Below the pieces are notes generated by a model, which saw nothing but the letters and a program-made list of their open reading frames with translations, did no database searches and was not told the origin of the DNA. 18,307 bases of DNA, taken from VGEM01 sp033764265 (GTDB lineage Bacteria > Pseudomonadota > Alphaproteobacteria > Rhodospirillales > Rhodospirillaceae). Positions within the stretch are counted from its first letter, which is position 1. Each line of letters starts with the position of its first letter. The stretch covers positions 1-18,307 of the forward strand of contig JANRJB010000152.1 of assembly GCA_033764265.1 (NCBI GenBank). The letters run 5' to 3'. Below, piece by piece: positions 1 through 7,293 of the stretch. A program made the position numbers and the translations under genes.

Positions 1-623
1 TCAAGCCGGTGCGCATCCGCGCGGCCATCGTTTCCTCGGTGGTGCCGGCCAAGAACTTCGACATTTCTCGCCTGTGCGAGAAATTCTTCGGCTGCACCGC
101 CCGCTTCGTCGGCGACCCCGGGCTCAAGCTCGGCACCGAGATCAAGATCGACAACCCGCGCGAGGTGGGCGCGGACCGCGTCGTCAACGTCATCGCCGCG
201 CGCGAGGCCCATGGCGGGCCGCTCATCATCATCGACTTCGGCACCGCGACAACCTTTGACGTGGTGGACGCCGGCGGCGCCTATTGCGGCGGCTGCATCG
301 CGCCCGGCATCACCCTGTCGATGGAGGCCCTGCACATGGCCACCGCGCTGTTGCCGCGGCTGCCGGTGCGCAACCCGGGCAATGCCCCGGTGGTCGGCAC
401 CTCGACCGTGGCGGCCATGAACTCGGGCGTGTTCTGGGGCTACATCGGCCTGATCGAGGGGCTGGTGGCGCGCATCAAGGCCGAACGGGGCGAGGCCATG
501 AAGGTCGTCGCCACCGGCGGGCTCGCGCCCATGTTCGCCGGCGCGACCACGGTGATCGATGCCACCGACGCCGACCTGACCCTGCGCGGCCTGCTGGCGG
601 TGCACCGGATGAATCCGCCGTGA
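1..623 (+). CDS. coaX: Type III pantothenate kinase, 3' part (5' end outside window)
   Basis: Type III pantothenate kinase phosphorylates pantothenate, the first committed step of cytoplasmic CoA synthesis. The visible part, about 205 residues, carries the family hallmarks: a GADRVVN motif followed by the DFGTATTFDVV phosphate/metal-binding segment, then the glycine-rich GGCIAPG stretch and the C-terminal ATGGLAP segment. CoaX proteins are usually about 255 residues and begin with a DxGNTxT ATP-binding motif. That part is missing because the reading frame is open to base 1, so the true start lies upstream; the GTG at 9 should not be taken as a start. The TGA stop at 621-623 overlaps the GTG start of rnj, which suggests translational coupling. 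In related genomes birA and the nuo operon often lie upstream, but that cannot be seen here. Confidence 0.93.
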   Translation, partial: KPVRIRAAIVSSVVPAKNFDISRLCEKFFGCTARFVGDPGLKLGTEIKIDNPREVGADRVVNVIAAREAHGGPLIIIDFGTATTFDVVDAGGAYCGGCIAPGITLSMEALHMATALLPRLPVRNPGNAPVVGTSTVAAMNSGVFWGYIGLIEGLVARIKAERGEAMKVVATGGLAPMFAGATTVIDATDADLTLRGLLAVHRMNPP

Positions 624-2305
624 ACCGAGTCGGCCGTAGCGACGGTCTGGCGCCGCCGCCGGGCCTCGACACCGGGTTGTGGTTCATCCCGCTGGGCGGC
701 GCCGGCGAGATCGGCATGAACCTGAACCTCTACGGCTGCGACGGCCAGTGGTTGATGGTCGATTGCGGCGTCACGTTCGGTGATGACGGCGTGCCGGGCG
801 TGGACGTCGTCATGCCCGACCCCGGCTTCATCACCGAGCGGCGCGAGCAGCTGGCCGGCCTGATCCTGACCCACGCCCACGAGGACCACCTGGGCGCGGT
901 TGCCTACCTGTGGCCCGAACTGCGCTGCCCGGTCTACGCCACGCCGTTCGCGGCCGAGTTCCTGCGCTGGAAGCTGAAGGAAACCGGGCTCGAGGACGAA
1001 GTGCCGGTCACCGTGATCCCCCTGGGCGGGCGCTGCCAGGTCGGGCCGTTCGACCTCACGTTCGTCTCGCTCACCCATTCGATTCCCGAACCCAATGCAT
1101 TGGTGATCCGCACCCGACACGGCGCGCTGTTTCACACCGGCGACTGGAAGTTCGATCCGGACCCGGTGGTGGGCGCGGCGACCGACTTCGCCGCGCTCGA
1201 AGCCCTGGGCCGCGCCGACGTGCTGGGCTTGATCGGCGATTCCACCAATGTCTTTTCCGAGGGCGAGGCCGGGTCCGAGGCCGCGGTGCGCGACAACCTG
1301 GTCAAGCTGTTCGCGCGGCTGACGGGGCGCATCGTGGTCGGCTGCTTCGCCTCCAATGTCGCGCGGCTTGACAGCATCGCGCGCGCCGCCGCCGCCAACG
1401 GCCGGCACGTGGCGCTGGTCGGGCAATCCCTGTGGCGCATCGTCGAGACGGCGCGGCGCACCGGCTACCTGGCGCCCGATCTCAACTTCCACGAGGCCGC
1501 CGAAGCCGCCTTTCTGCCGCGTGACCAGGTGGTCTACATATGCACCGGCAGCCAGGGCGAGGGCCGCGCGGCGCTGATGCGCATCGCCTTCGGCCAGCAC
1601 CCGGACGTGGCGCTGGAACCAGGCGACGCCGCGGTGTTTTCATCGCGCGTCATCCCCGGCAACGAGCGCGCGGTGCACAAGGTTCAGAATCAACTGGTTC
1701 GGCAGGGTGTCGAGGTCATCACCTGGCGCGACGAGATGATCCACGTCTCGGGCCATCCGGCCCGCGACGAGCTGCGCAAGATGTACACGCTGGTGCGCCC
1801 GCGCGTCGCCCTGCCGGTGCACGGCGAGCTGTTGCACATGACCGCCCACGCCAGGCTGGCCCAGGAATGCCAGGTGCCGCAGACGGTGGTGGCCGAGAAC
1901 GGCGCGGCGGTGCGCTTTGGCCCCGACGGGGCTGAGATCGCGGGCCGGGTGTGGAGCGGCCGGCTGGCCTGGCTCGACGGCCGGGTCGCCTCGTTCGCCG
2001 ACCCCGCCCTGCGGGACCGCAAGCGCATGCTGTACGACGGCGCGGCGGTGGCCAGCCTGGTCCTGGACGGCGACGGCGAGCTGGCGGCCAACGGGCAGGT
2101 GAGCGTGCTGGGCGTGCGCGACCCGCTGGCCGAGGCCCGCGACCGCGGCTGGGACTGGGTGCTGGCCAATGCCGTCGGCCGGCTGCCGCGCAAGGCCCGC
2201 CGCGACCCCGCGGTGGTGGAAGAAGCCGTCCGCGCCGCCGTGCGCAAGGCCTTCGCCGGCGCCGATCGCAAGCCTGTTGTGCGCGTGCAGGTGTCCTATA
2301 TTTAG
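620..2305 (+). CDS. rnj: Ribonuclease J
   Basis: Ribonuclease J is a cytoplasmic metallo-beta-lactamase/beta-CASP nuclease (endonuclease and 5'-3' exonuclease) for RNA decay and maturation. The 561-residue product has the expected length of about 555. Zinc ligands and motifs are intact: HAHEDH at residues 85-90, H153 in THSIPE, D175 in HTGDW, GDSTN from G206, the beta-CASP GSQGE segment, SGHP with H379, and H401 in PVHGE. A C-terminal domain follows. The start chosen is GTG at 620, which overlaps the coaX stop as GTGA and gives the usual N-terminus just ahead of WFIPLGGAGEIGMN; a weak GGAT lies 9 bases upstream. The frame stays open far upstream inside coaX, but that translation is arginine- and histidine-rich shadow sequence. 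Identity is secure; the exact start is slightly less so. Confidence 0.95.
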   Translation: MNRVGRSDGLAPPPGLDTGLWFIPLGGAGEIGMNLNLYGCDGQWLMVDCGVTFGDDGVPGVDVVMPDPGFITERREQLAGLILTHAHEDHLGAVAYLWPELRCPVYATPFAAEFLRWKLKETGLEDEVPVTVIPLGGRCQVGPFDLTFVSLTHSIPEPNALVIRTRHGALFHTGDWKFDPDPVVGAATDFAALEALGRADVLGLIGDSTNVFSEGEAGSEAAVRDNLVKLFARLTGRIVVGCFASNVARLDSIARAAAANGRHVALVGQSLWRIVETARRTGYLAPDLNFHEAAEAAFLPRDQVVYICTGSQGEGRAALMRIAFGQHPDVALEPGDAAVFSSRVIPGNERAVHKVQNQLVRQGVEVITWRDEMIHVSGHPARDELRKMYTLVRPRVALPVHGELLHMTAHARLAQECQVPQTVVAENGAAVRFGPDGAEIAGRVWSGRLAWLDGRVASFADPALRDRKRMLYDGAAVASLVLDGDGELAANGQVSVLGVRDPLAEARDRGWDWVLANAVGRLPRKARRDPAVVEEAVRAAVRKAFAGADRKPVVRVQVSYI

Positions 2306-2415
2306 CGGGCGTCGCGTCGCGGCCCCGGGCCGAGGCGAGAATCCGGCGCCTAAGCTCCGACCGGTTTATCCCCAGGGCCTAGGGCGAATGGATCGCCTGA
2401 ATGTTGTGGCTCTGG

Positions 2416-2438
2416 ATGCTGGCGACAAGCGCCAGCAT
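2416..2438 (+). repeat. Palindromic intergenic repeat, first hairpin
   Basis: A perfect 9-bp stem, ATGCTGGCG and CGCCAGCAT, encloses the loop ACAAG. The flanking TGG on the left and GACG on the right fit a class of dispersed alphaproteobacterial intergenic palindromes. I recall these having a GC-rich stem around an ACAAG loop, with chance translations resembling GDKPGHD or AGTSPAMT. The frames here give GDKRQHD and ATSASMT, close variants. Only one region of this type is visible in the window, so the repeat status is inferred from recollection of the class and not from internal copies. Confidence 0.55.
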
Positions 2439-2481
2439 GACGATGGTGAGGGACGTGAGGTTGGAGCAATAAGTGGAATCG

Positions 2482-2502
2482 GCCCCGGAACAAGGCCGGG
2501 GC
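2482..2502 (+). repeat. Palindromic intergenic repeat, second hairpin
   Basis: A 7-bp stem, GCCCCGG and CCGGGGC, encloses the loop AACAAGG. It lies 43 bases downstream of the first hairpin and shares its ACAAG-containing loop, so the two probably form one composite element in the rnj-mce spacer. No U-tract follows, which argues against an intrinsic terminator. It could still affect mRNA stability between rnj and mce. Confidence 0.45.
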
Positions 2503-2540
2503 GTGTGGTGAAGCCTGCGAAATAGGGAATGTCTGCCATC

Positions 2541-2945
2541 ATGATCGGTCGCCTCAATCACGTCGCCATCGCCGTGCCCGACCTGGCCCAGGCCGCGGCC
2601 ACCTACCGCGACACCCTGGGCGCCAAGGTGTCCGCGCCGGTCGACCTGCCGGAGCACGGGGTCACGGTTGTCTTCGTCGAGCTGCCCAACACCAAGATCG
2701 AACTCTTGCACCCGCTCGGCGCCAACTCGCCGATCAAGGGGTTTCTGGACAAGACGCCGTCGGGCGGCATCCATCACGTCTGCTTTGAAGTGCCCGACAT
2801 CATCGCCGCGCGCGACAAGCTGAAGGCCGCCGGCAAGCGCATTCTGGGCGACGGCGAGCCCAAGATCGGCGCCCACAACAAGCCGGTCTTGTTCCTGCAC
2901 CCGAAGGACTTCAACGGCACCCTGGTGGAAGTGGAGCAAGTGTGA
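2541..2945 (+). CDS. mce: Methylmalonyl-CoA epimerase
   Basis: Methylmalonyl-CoA epimerase interconverts (2R)- and (2S)-methylmalonyl-CoA, linking propionyl-CoA carboxylation to the B12-dependent mutase. The 134-residue product is a vicinal-oxygen-chelate protein with two repeated halves. Likely metal ligands are H7 in LNHVAIAVPD, H79 in GGIHHVCFEV and E130 in GTLVEVE; the PNTKIELLHP segment is also typical. ATG 2541 was chosen because AGGGA at 2524-2528 is 12 bases away and family members commonly begin MIGRLNHVAI. ATG 2529, giving four extra residues, directly abuts that AGGGA and has no other binding site. The stop TGA overlaps the next gene's ATG by one base. In many alphaproteobacteria mce lies between rnj and proS, which supports orthology. 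Confidence 0.93.
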   Translation: MIGRLNHVAIAVPDLAQAAATYRDTLGAKVSAPVDLPEHGVTVVFVELPNTKIELLHPLGANSPIKGFLDKTPSGGIHHVCFEVPDIIAARDKLKAAGKRILGDGEPKIGAHNKPVLFLHPKDFNGTLVEVEQV

Positions 2946-3832
2946 TGATCGACGCGCGTTCGTTTGCAATTCTGCTGGCGTTGTCGCCGATCGCGGCCGC
3001 GGCGCAGGAGCCCGCAACAGGCACCGCGCCGTCCGGGGCCGCCCCCGCCGACACGATTGAGGTGCCGCCGAACGACTATCTCAACGCCGTGCTGTGGTAC
3101 CAGACCAGCGCCGAATACGAGGCCGCGGCGCGCACCGCCTACGCCATGGCCAAGATCGCGCTCGACCGGGCGCTGGCCGACCCCAGCCACACCGCCGCCG
3201 AAGAACAGACCAACGCATTCTCGAACCTGCCGCCCGCCATCATCATGGACGTGGACGAAACCGTGCTCGACAACGGCCCCTTCCAGGGCAGTCTGATCAA
3301 GAACGAGGGCGGCGAGCGCCCGGCCGACATGTGGGCGCGCTGGGTCGAGGCCGCCATCGCCGTGCCGGTGCCCGGCGCCGACGATTTCATCGCCTATGCC
3401 CAGGCGAAGGGCGTGACGGTGTTCTTCATCACCAACCGCAACGCCGAGAAGGAAGAGGCCACGCGGCGCAACCTGGCCAAGATCGGCGCGGTGATGCCGG
3501 CCGATCTCGATACGGTCCTGCTGGAGCGCGAGAAGCCGGAATGGCGCAACGCGAAAAGCCCGCGCCGCGCCCAGGCCGCCGAGACCCACCGCATCCTCTT
3601 GCTGCTCGGCGACGACCTGGGCGATTTCAGCGGCCACTTCAACAAGCCCGCGCCGGAGCGCAAGGCGCTCGCCCGCCAGGACGCGGCGCGCTGGGGCCGC
3701 GACTGGATCATGATCCCCAACCCGATGTACGGCTCGTGGGAGATGGCGGCGATCAACTTCGCCTTCCGCCAGCCGCCCGACGTGCGCCGGCAGATGAAAT
3801 ACGACGCCATCGAGACCGCGCCGGCGCAATAG
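2945..3832 (+). CDS. Secreted HAD-superfamily acid phosphatase, e(P4)/class C type
   Basis: This is a probable periplasmic phosphomonoesterase of the DDDD/HAD family typified by lipoprotein e(P4), a class C acid phosphatase with 5'-nucleotidase activity. The 295-residue product starts with a Sec-type signal (hydrophobic FAILLALSPIAAAA, likely cleavage near residue 20). The family signature LNAVLWYQTSAEY follows, then the nucleophile motif MDVDET (D102, D104), the FFITNRN motif, a conserved lysine region near LLEREKPEW and the acidic GDDLGDF motif (D223, D224, D227). No lipobox cysteine is present, so unlike e(P4) it is probably soluble. ATG 2945 overlaps the mce stop by one base, with GGAG 8 bases upstream; GTG 2942 would add one residue. 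The natural substrate is unknown. Confidence 0.9.
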   Translation: MIDARSFAILLALSPIAAAAQEPATGTAPSGAAPADTIEVPPNDYLNAVLWYQTSAEYEAAARTAYAMAKIALDRALADPSHTAAEEQTNAFSNLPPAIIMDVDETVLDNGPFQGSLIKNEGGERPADMWARWVEAAIAVPVPGADDFIAYAQAKGVTVFFITNRNAEKEEATRRNLAKIGAVMPADLDTVLLEREKPEWRNAKSPRRAQAAETHRILLLLGDDLGDFSGHFNKPAPERKALARQDAARWGRDWIMIPNPMYGSWEMAAINFAFRQPPDVRRQMKYDAIETAPAQ

Positions 3833-3841
3833 CCGGCGCGG
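3816..3841 (+). terminator. Strong hairpin over the acid phosphatase stop codon
   Basis: A perfect 10-bp stem, CCGCGCCGGC and GCCGGCGCGG, encloses the six-base loop GCAATA. The TAG stop at 3830-3832 lies across the loop and the first base of the right arm. No U-run follows, so this is not a textbook intrinsic terminator. It may still stop or pause transcription or protect the 3' end at the close of the mce-phosphatase unit. The next gene is convergent, which fits a transcript end here. Confidence 0.45.
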
Positions 3842-4123
3842 GCCGTATTGGCATGACTGTGTGGCGACTTGAAAACTTGGTTCTCTGTATAAATATGGAA
3901 ATCAACAACTGAATAAATATACATATTCAGAATCATTGATCATGTATTGACTGTAAATATCTGAAGCATTCGCGCTCGCGCCTTGTAAGCATTTGATGCC
4001 CAACGATTTTTGCCGTCTTCCCCTGCAGATTCCCTGCAGAAGCAGGGAGCGGCCGTAACTTGTTGAAATTCGCGACGGATTCCGGGTGGGCCTGCGCTGC
4101 AGTGCGGCAAATTGGGCGCCGAC
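3833..4123. other. Convergent intergenic region with AT-rich core
   Basis: This 291-base gap separates the 3' ends of the acid phosphatase and the minus-strand double hydrolase. Bases about 3880-3965 are strikingly AT-rich in an otherwise GC-rich window. They include a 7-bp inverted repeat at 3909-3930 (CTGAATA and TATTCAG around 8 bases). Two direct copies of AAGCATT follow at about 3965 and 3989. Further on, a CCCTGCAGA direct repeat and a CCCTGC-AGAA-GCAGGG hairpin occur at 4021-4047. No credible gene was found on either strand. Transcripts from both sides must end here, but no hairpin with a clear U-tract is visible. Confidence 0.6.
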
Positions 4124-5905
4124 TCAGGCCAGCAGCGTGAGCACCCGGTCCGCGAACCGCGCGGGGTCGAGACGCGGCAGGTCCTCGACCGCCACCTTGG
4201 CCTTGGACGCTGCGGTCGCGGCGCGTTGGGTCGACGGCGATCCCGGCCGGTCCAGCACCACGCGGCAGCGCAGGTCGGCCAGCCGCCGCGCCATGGGGTA
4301 GCCGTCGTGGGCGCGCAGCAGCGCGGTGTGGAGGTCGGCGCACTTGAGCAGGTCAAGCGTGCGCGCCTGGACGCGCACCGGATCGAGGTCGGGGTCCTCG
4401 CCGCGCAAGGCCGTAGCCGGGCCGCGCACGTACCAGGGCTCGAACAGCTCGCGATCACGGACGAAGTTCCACGCCGACAAGAGGTGCGCGCCGTGGGCGC
4501 GCGGCTCCAGCTCGGGCACCAGTTCTTTCACCTTCTCGGCGATCGCGGCGTCGTCAAGGCACTGGACGCGGCGCAGCACCAGCGCGTTGACGCGCCTGGG
4601 TTCGCGTGCGGCCAGTTCCACCGCCACCGCGCAGCCGCCGCCAAGCGCGACGACATCGACGCTGCCGTACGCCAGCCGGTCGAGCACCCGCGCAACGACC
4701 GCGGCCTGGGCCTCGACCGTCGGCGCGGGCCCCAGCGTGGCCTCGGACTCGCCGTTACCCGGCAGATCGATCGCCAGCACCGGACGCTTGCCGACGAACG
4801 CGGCCATCGTCTCGTCGCTGGCGAGCGACGATCCTGCGGTATCGTGGAGGAACACGATCGGCCGGCCGCGAGCATCGGTATTCCGACGCAGATAAGCGCT
4901 GCCGCCGTCGATGTCGATCGTCTCGCACCAGGTGCGGCCCGGCATCGGCGTCACCGCCGCCGGCGGCGGGGCGGGGCCGTCGGCCGGCGCGGCGGCGAGG
5001 ACGTCCTTGGCGATGGCGAACGAGGCCTCGCGTGTCTCGGTGCCGTGGACGATCACGTTGGCCGGTGGCTGCGGCATGCGCGCGAGGTGCGGCCACATCA
5101 CGTCCTGGCGCGAGGTGGTGATCACGGTCGGCGCCTTGGCCGCCTGAAGCGCGCCGGCGTAATCCATGGCGAAAGCCGAGCGGTACGGCGCACGGTAATT
5201 GTCGCCCGAGCGCATCAGGTCCACCACGCCGCGGTGCAGGCCGGGCGGGCGCGGCACTTCGGCGGCCATGCGGCTTGCATCGTCCTTGCGGAACCAGGGG
5301 AAGAAGATGATCTGCTCGCGCATGCGCGCCCACGCCCAGATCAGGTGGCCGCCGTACCAGTCGGGCGCGAACACCGGCAGATAGTTGGCCAGAATCTCGG
5401 CCCGCTCGGCGTCGGTGAACTGCAGGTAGCCGTTGACGACGACCTGCGTCACGCGATCGGGATGCCGCCGCGACATCTCGAGCGCGCAGCCGGCGCCGGT
5501 GTAGGAGCCGTAGACCGCGGCCCGCCGAAGGCCCAACGCCGTCATCAGCTGGGCCAGTGCATCGGCGTAGTCGGCCATGACCGGCTCGGGCATACGCAAC
5601 GGCTCCGACAGGCCGTTGCCGGGCGTATCGGGCGCGATCACCGTGAAGCGGTCCGACAATTGATTGATCAGCCCGACCATCGACAGCGACGACCCCGGCG
5701 AGGCGTGCAGCAGAAACAGCGCCGGCCCCGATCCGGCGCGGCGATAGTGCACCTGCCGGTCGCCGACGGTGACGAAGTAGCGGGTGATCCTGGCGGCCAT
5801 CGCTTGCTCTCCCGTTGAGGCCGACGGCGCGGTCTGCGCCGCGGCGGGCAGGGTGAAGCCCATCGCAGCGGCGAGTCCCAGTGAATCGCGGCGCGTCAGG
5901 TCCAT
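4124..5905 (-). CDS. Tat-exported double alpha/beta-hydrolase-fold protein
   Basis: The 593-residue product begins with a twin-arginine signal (TRRDSLGLAAAMGF, end near AAAQ). It then has two homologous alpha/beta-hydrolase domains, about residues 40-305 and 325-593, joined by a Pro/Ala-rich linker. Domain 1 shows LLHASPGSS, APDTPGNGLSEP, an elbow GSYTGAG (133-139), D268 and H287. Domain 2 shows FLHDTAGSS, DLPGNGESE and an elbow LGGGCA (421-426). Aligned on G-x-nucleophile-x-G, the nucleophile position is Y135 in domain 1 and G422 in domain 2; domain 2 also has no evident C-terminal catalytic His. Activity is therefore uncertain. ATG 5905 lies two bases after the upstream amidohydrolase stop, with GGAGG 9 bases before it. 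The open frame continues upstream to 7672, but that part is shadow sequence. It is the last gene of a three-gene operon. Confidence 0.88.
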   Translation of the reverse strand: MDLTRRDSLGLAAAMGFTLPAAAQTAPSASTGEQAMAARITRYFVTVGDRQVHYRRAGSGPALFLLHASPGSSLSMVGLINQLSDRFTVIAPDTPGNGLSEPLRMPEPVMADYADALAQLMTALGLRRAAVYGSYTGAGCALEMSRRHPDRVTQVVVNGYLQFTDAERAEILANYLPVFAPDWYGGHLIWAWARMREQIIFFPWFRKDDASRMAAEVPRPPGLHRGVVDLMRSGDNYRAPYRSAFAMDYAGALQAAKAPTVITTSRQDVMWPHLARMPQPPANVIVHGTETREASFAIAKDVLAAAPADGPAPPPAAVTPMPGRTWCETIDIDGGSAYLRRNTDARGRPIVFLHDTAGSSLASDETMAAFVGKRPVLAIDLPGNGESEATLGPAPTVEAQAAVVARVLDRLAYGSVDVVALGGGCAVAVELAAREPRRVNALVLRRVQCLDDAAIAEKVKELVPELEPRAHGAHLLSAWNFVRDRELFEPWYVRGPATALRGEDPDLDPVRVQARTLDLLKCADLHTALLRAHDGYPMARRLADLRCRVVLDRPGSPSTQRAATAASKAKVAVEDLPRLDPARFADRVLTLLA

Positions 5906-5907
5906 GG

Positions 5908-7290
5908 TCAGTTGCCTCCACGCGAACTTTGCCGCGGCCGGTCGCTGCCGAAGGGCAGGTAGGTGAAGCCGTCCAGCATTGTACCGTCCCGCTTGGCGAC
6001 GACGCCCGACTTCATCACGAAGTCGATCTCGGTCAGCGTCGCCACGTCGTCGAGCGGGTTGCCGCGCACGGCAATCAGGTCGGCCAACTTGCCCGGTTCG
6101 AGCGTGCCGACGTCCGTCAGGCCGAACAGCTGCGCGGTCTTGACCGTGGCTGCGACCAGGGCGTCGGCTGTGCTCATGCCGAACTCGACCATATAGCCGA
6201 ACTCCTTGGCGTTCTCGGCGTGGTTGAAGGTGCCTGCGTCGGTGCCGAAGGCGATGTTGACGCCCATGGCATAGGCGCGCTCGAAGGCGCGGGCCTCGTT
6301 GCGCATGCGCACGCTGGGCGGATCCTTGATGCCCAGGAACGGCGGCGGGTAGGCCGCCGACAGGGTCGGCACCAAAAAGGTGCCCTTCTGCTTCATCAGC
6401 TTCAGCGTGGCGTCGTCGACGAAGAAGCCGTGCTCGATGGAATCGGCACCCGCCTTGACCGCGTCGGCGATGGCGTTGGGCGTGTAGGCATGCACCGCCA
6501 CCTTCATCTCGAGCTGGTGGGCGGCATCGACGATCGCCTTCATCTCGGGGAAGAACAGCTGCTGCTCGAAGGTCTGGGTGGAGGCGAAGCCGCCGGTGGC
6601 GGTGAACTTGATCAGGTCGGCGCCCAGCTTGTGCTGGAACCGTACCGCAGTGGTGCAGTCGTCGACGCCGTCGCAGACGCCGTCCATCAGGCGCGCGCGC
6701 AGCTGATCGCCCTCGACGCTGGAACCGTCGGCGTGGCCGCCGGTGGCCGACAGGGCCGCGCCCGAGGTCAGGATGCGCGGGCCGACGATCCGTCCGGCGT
6801 TGACGGCGTCGCGCACGGCGATCACCGACTGGTCGTCGGAGCCGACGTCGCGCACGGTGGTGAAGCCGGCCGCCAGCGTGCGGCGGGCGTAGACCACGGC
6901 GTTGACCGTCAGGTCGGCGGGCAGGGGCGTCAGGCGGCCGCGGCGAATGCCCTGGCCGCGCGCGAAGTCGCTCGGCTGGCTGCGCAGGTGGACGTGGGCG
7001 TCCATCAATCCCGGCAGCACGAAGCGCTCGCGCAGGTCGATCACCGTCGTCTCGGACGGCAATCCCAGCGCGGCGGGGTCCTGATAGCCGGCGGCGACGC
7101 GGTCGATGACGGCGTCCTTGATCACGACGGTCATGTCGCGCGCCGGCGGCTCGCCGGGCACGGCGAGCAAGGTGCCGGCGTGGATCACCGCGTACCTCGC
7201 GGCCGGCGGTGCGGCGCCCGGCCGGCCCTGGGCGAAGACCGAACATGCGATCAGCGTCGCAGCCACGGCGATGGCGGATGCGCGCAACAT
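5908..7290 (-). CDS. Secreted metal-dependent amidohydrolase, imidazolonepropionase/Xaa-Pro dipeptidase-like
   Basis: This 460-residue amidohydrolase-superfamily enzyme probably cleaves an amide, cyclic amide or peptide bond in the periplasm. A Sec signal (MLRASAIAVAATLIACSVFA, cleavage before QG) comes first. Binuclear metal-site residues are all present: H99 and H101 in DAHVH, the likely carboxylated K228 in LIKFTATGG, H267 in VAVHAY, H287 in SIEHG and D351 in FGTDAG. An ATGGHADG loop (residues 182-189) resembles the TGGH motif of peptide- and prolidase-type members. The C-terminal LEPGKLADLIAV segment is typical of the fold. Three bases separate it from the upstream amidohydrolase stop, with AGGGG as ribosome binding site, and its own stop is two bases from the double hydrolase start. 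The substrate cannot be deduced. Confidence 0.92.
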   Translation of the reverse strand: MLRASAIAVAATLIACSVFAQGRPGAAPPAARYAVIHAGTLLAVPGEPPARDMTVVIKDAVIDRVAAGYQDPAALGLPSETTVIDLRERFVLPGLMDAHVHLRSQPSDFARGQGIRRGRLTPLPADLTVNAVVYARRTLAAGFTTVRDVGSDDQSVIAVRDAVNAGRIVGPRILTSGAALSATGGHADGSSVEGDQLRARLMDGVCDGVDDCTTAVRFQHKLGADLIKFTATGGFASTQTFEQQLFFPEMKAIVDAAHQLEMKVAVHAYTPNAIADAVKAGADSIEHGFFVDDATLKLMKQKGTFLVPTLSAAYPPPFLGIKDPPSVRMRNEARAFERAYAMGVNIAFGTDAGTFNHAENAKEFGYMVEFGMSTADALVAATVKTAQLFGLTDVGTLEPGKLADLIAVRGNPLDDVATLTEIDFVMKSGVVAKRDGTMLDGFTYLPFGSDRPRQSSRGGN

Positions 7291-7293
7291 GGT

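Larger units (their letters stand above)
2306..2540. other. Intergenic region between rnj and mce
   Basis: This 235-base gap holds no convincing gene. It contains two GC-rich hairpins (annotated separately at 2416-2438 and 2482-2502). Short frames that cross it, such as 2388-2525 and 2401-2472, have no good ribosome binding site and translate repeat-like sequence. A TTATCCCCA at 2366-2374 differs from the DnaA-box consensus by one base but stands alone. An AGGGA at 2524-2528 is the likely ribosome binding site of mce. No clear sigma-70 promoter was recognised. Confidence 0.6.

Noticed and set aside
440..1600. Minus-strand open frame opposite rnj
   Set aside because: rnj motifs are complete on the + strand, and the antisense product shows no recognisable domain.
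2366..2374. DnaA-box-like TTATCCCCA
   Set aside because: It has one mismatch from consensus, is isolated, and is far from any replication gene in this window.
2401..2472. Possible 23-residue peptide gene and an overlapping 45-residue frame from 2388
   Set aside because: Neither has a convincing ribosome binding site, and both cross the ACAAG hairpin of a probable intergenic repeat, whose chance translations look like this.
4021..4047. CCCTGCAGA repeats and CCCTGC-AGAA-GCAGGG hairpin as a terminator of the minus operon
   Set aside because: No U-tract follows the hairpin on the minus strand, so it is recorded only as part of the intergenic region.
4112..5818. Long open frame on the + strand opposite the double hydrolase
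   Set aside because: It is Arg/His/Gly-rich shadow sequence with no domain, whereas the opposite strand encodes a clear Tat signal and hydrolase folds.
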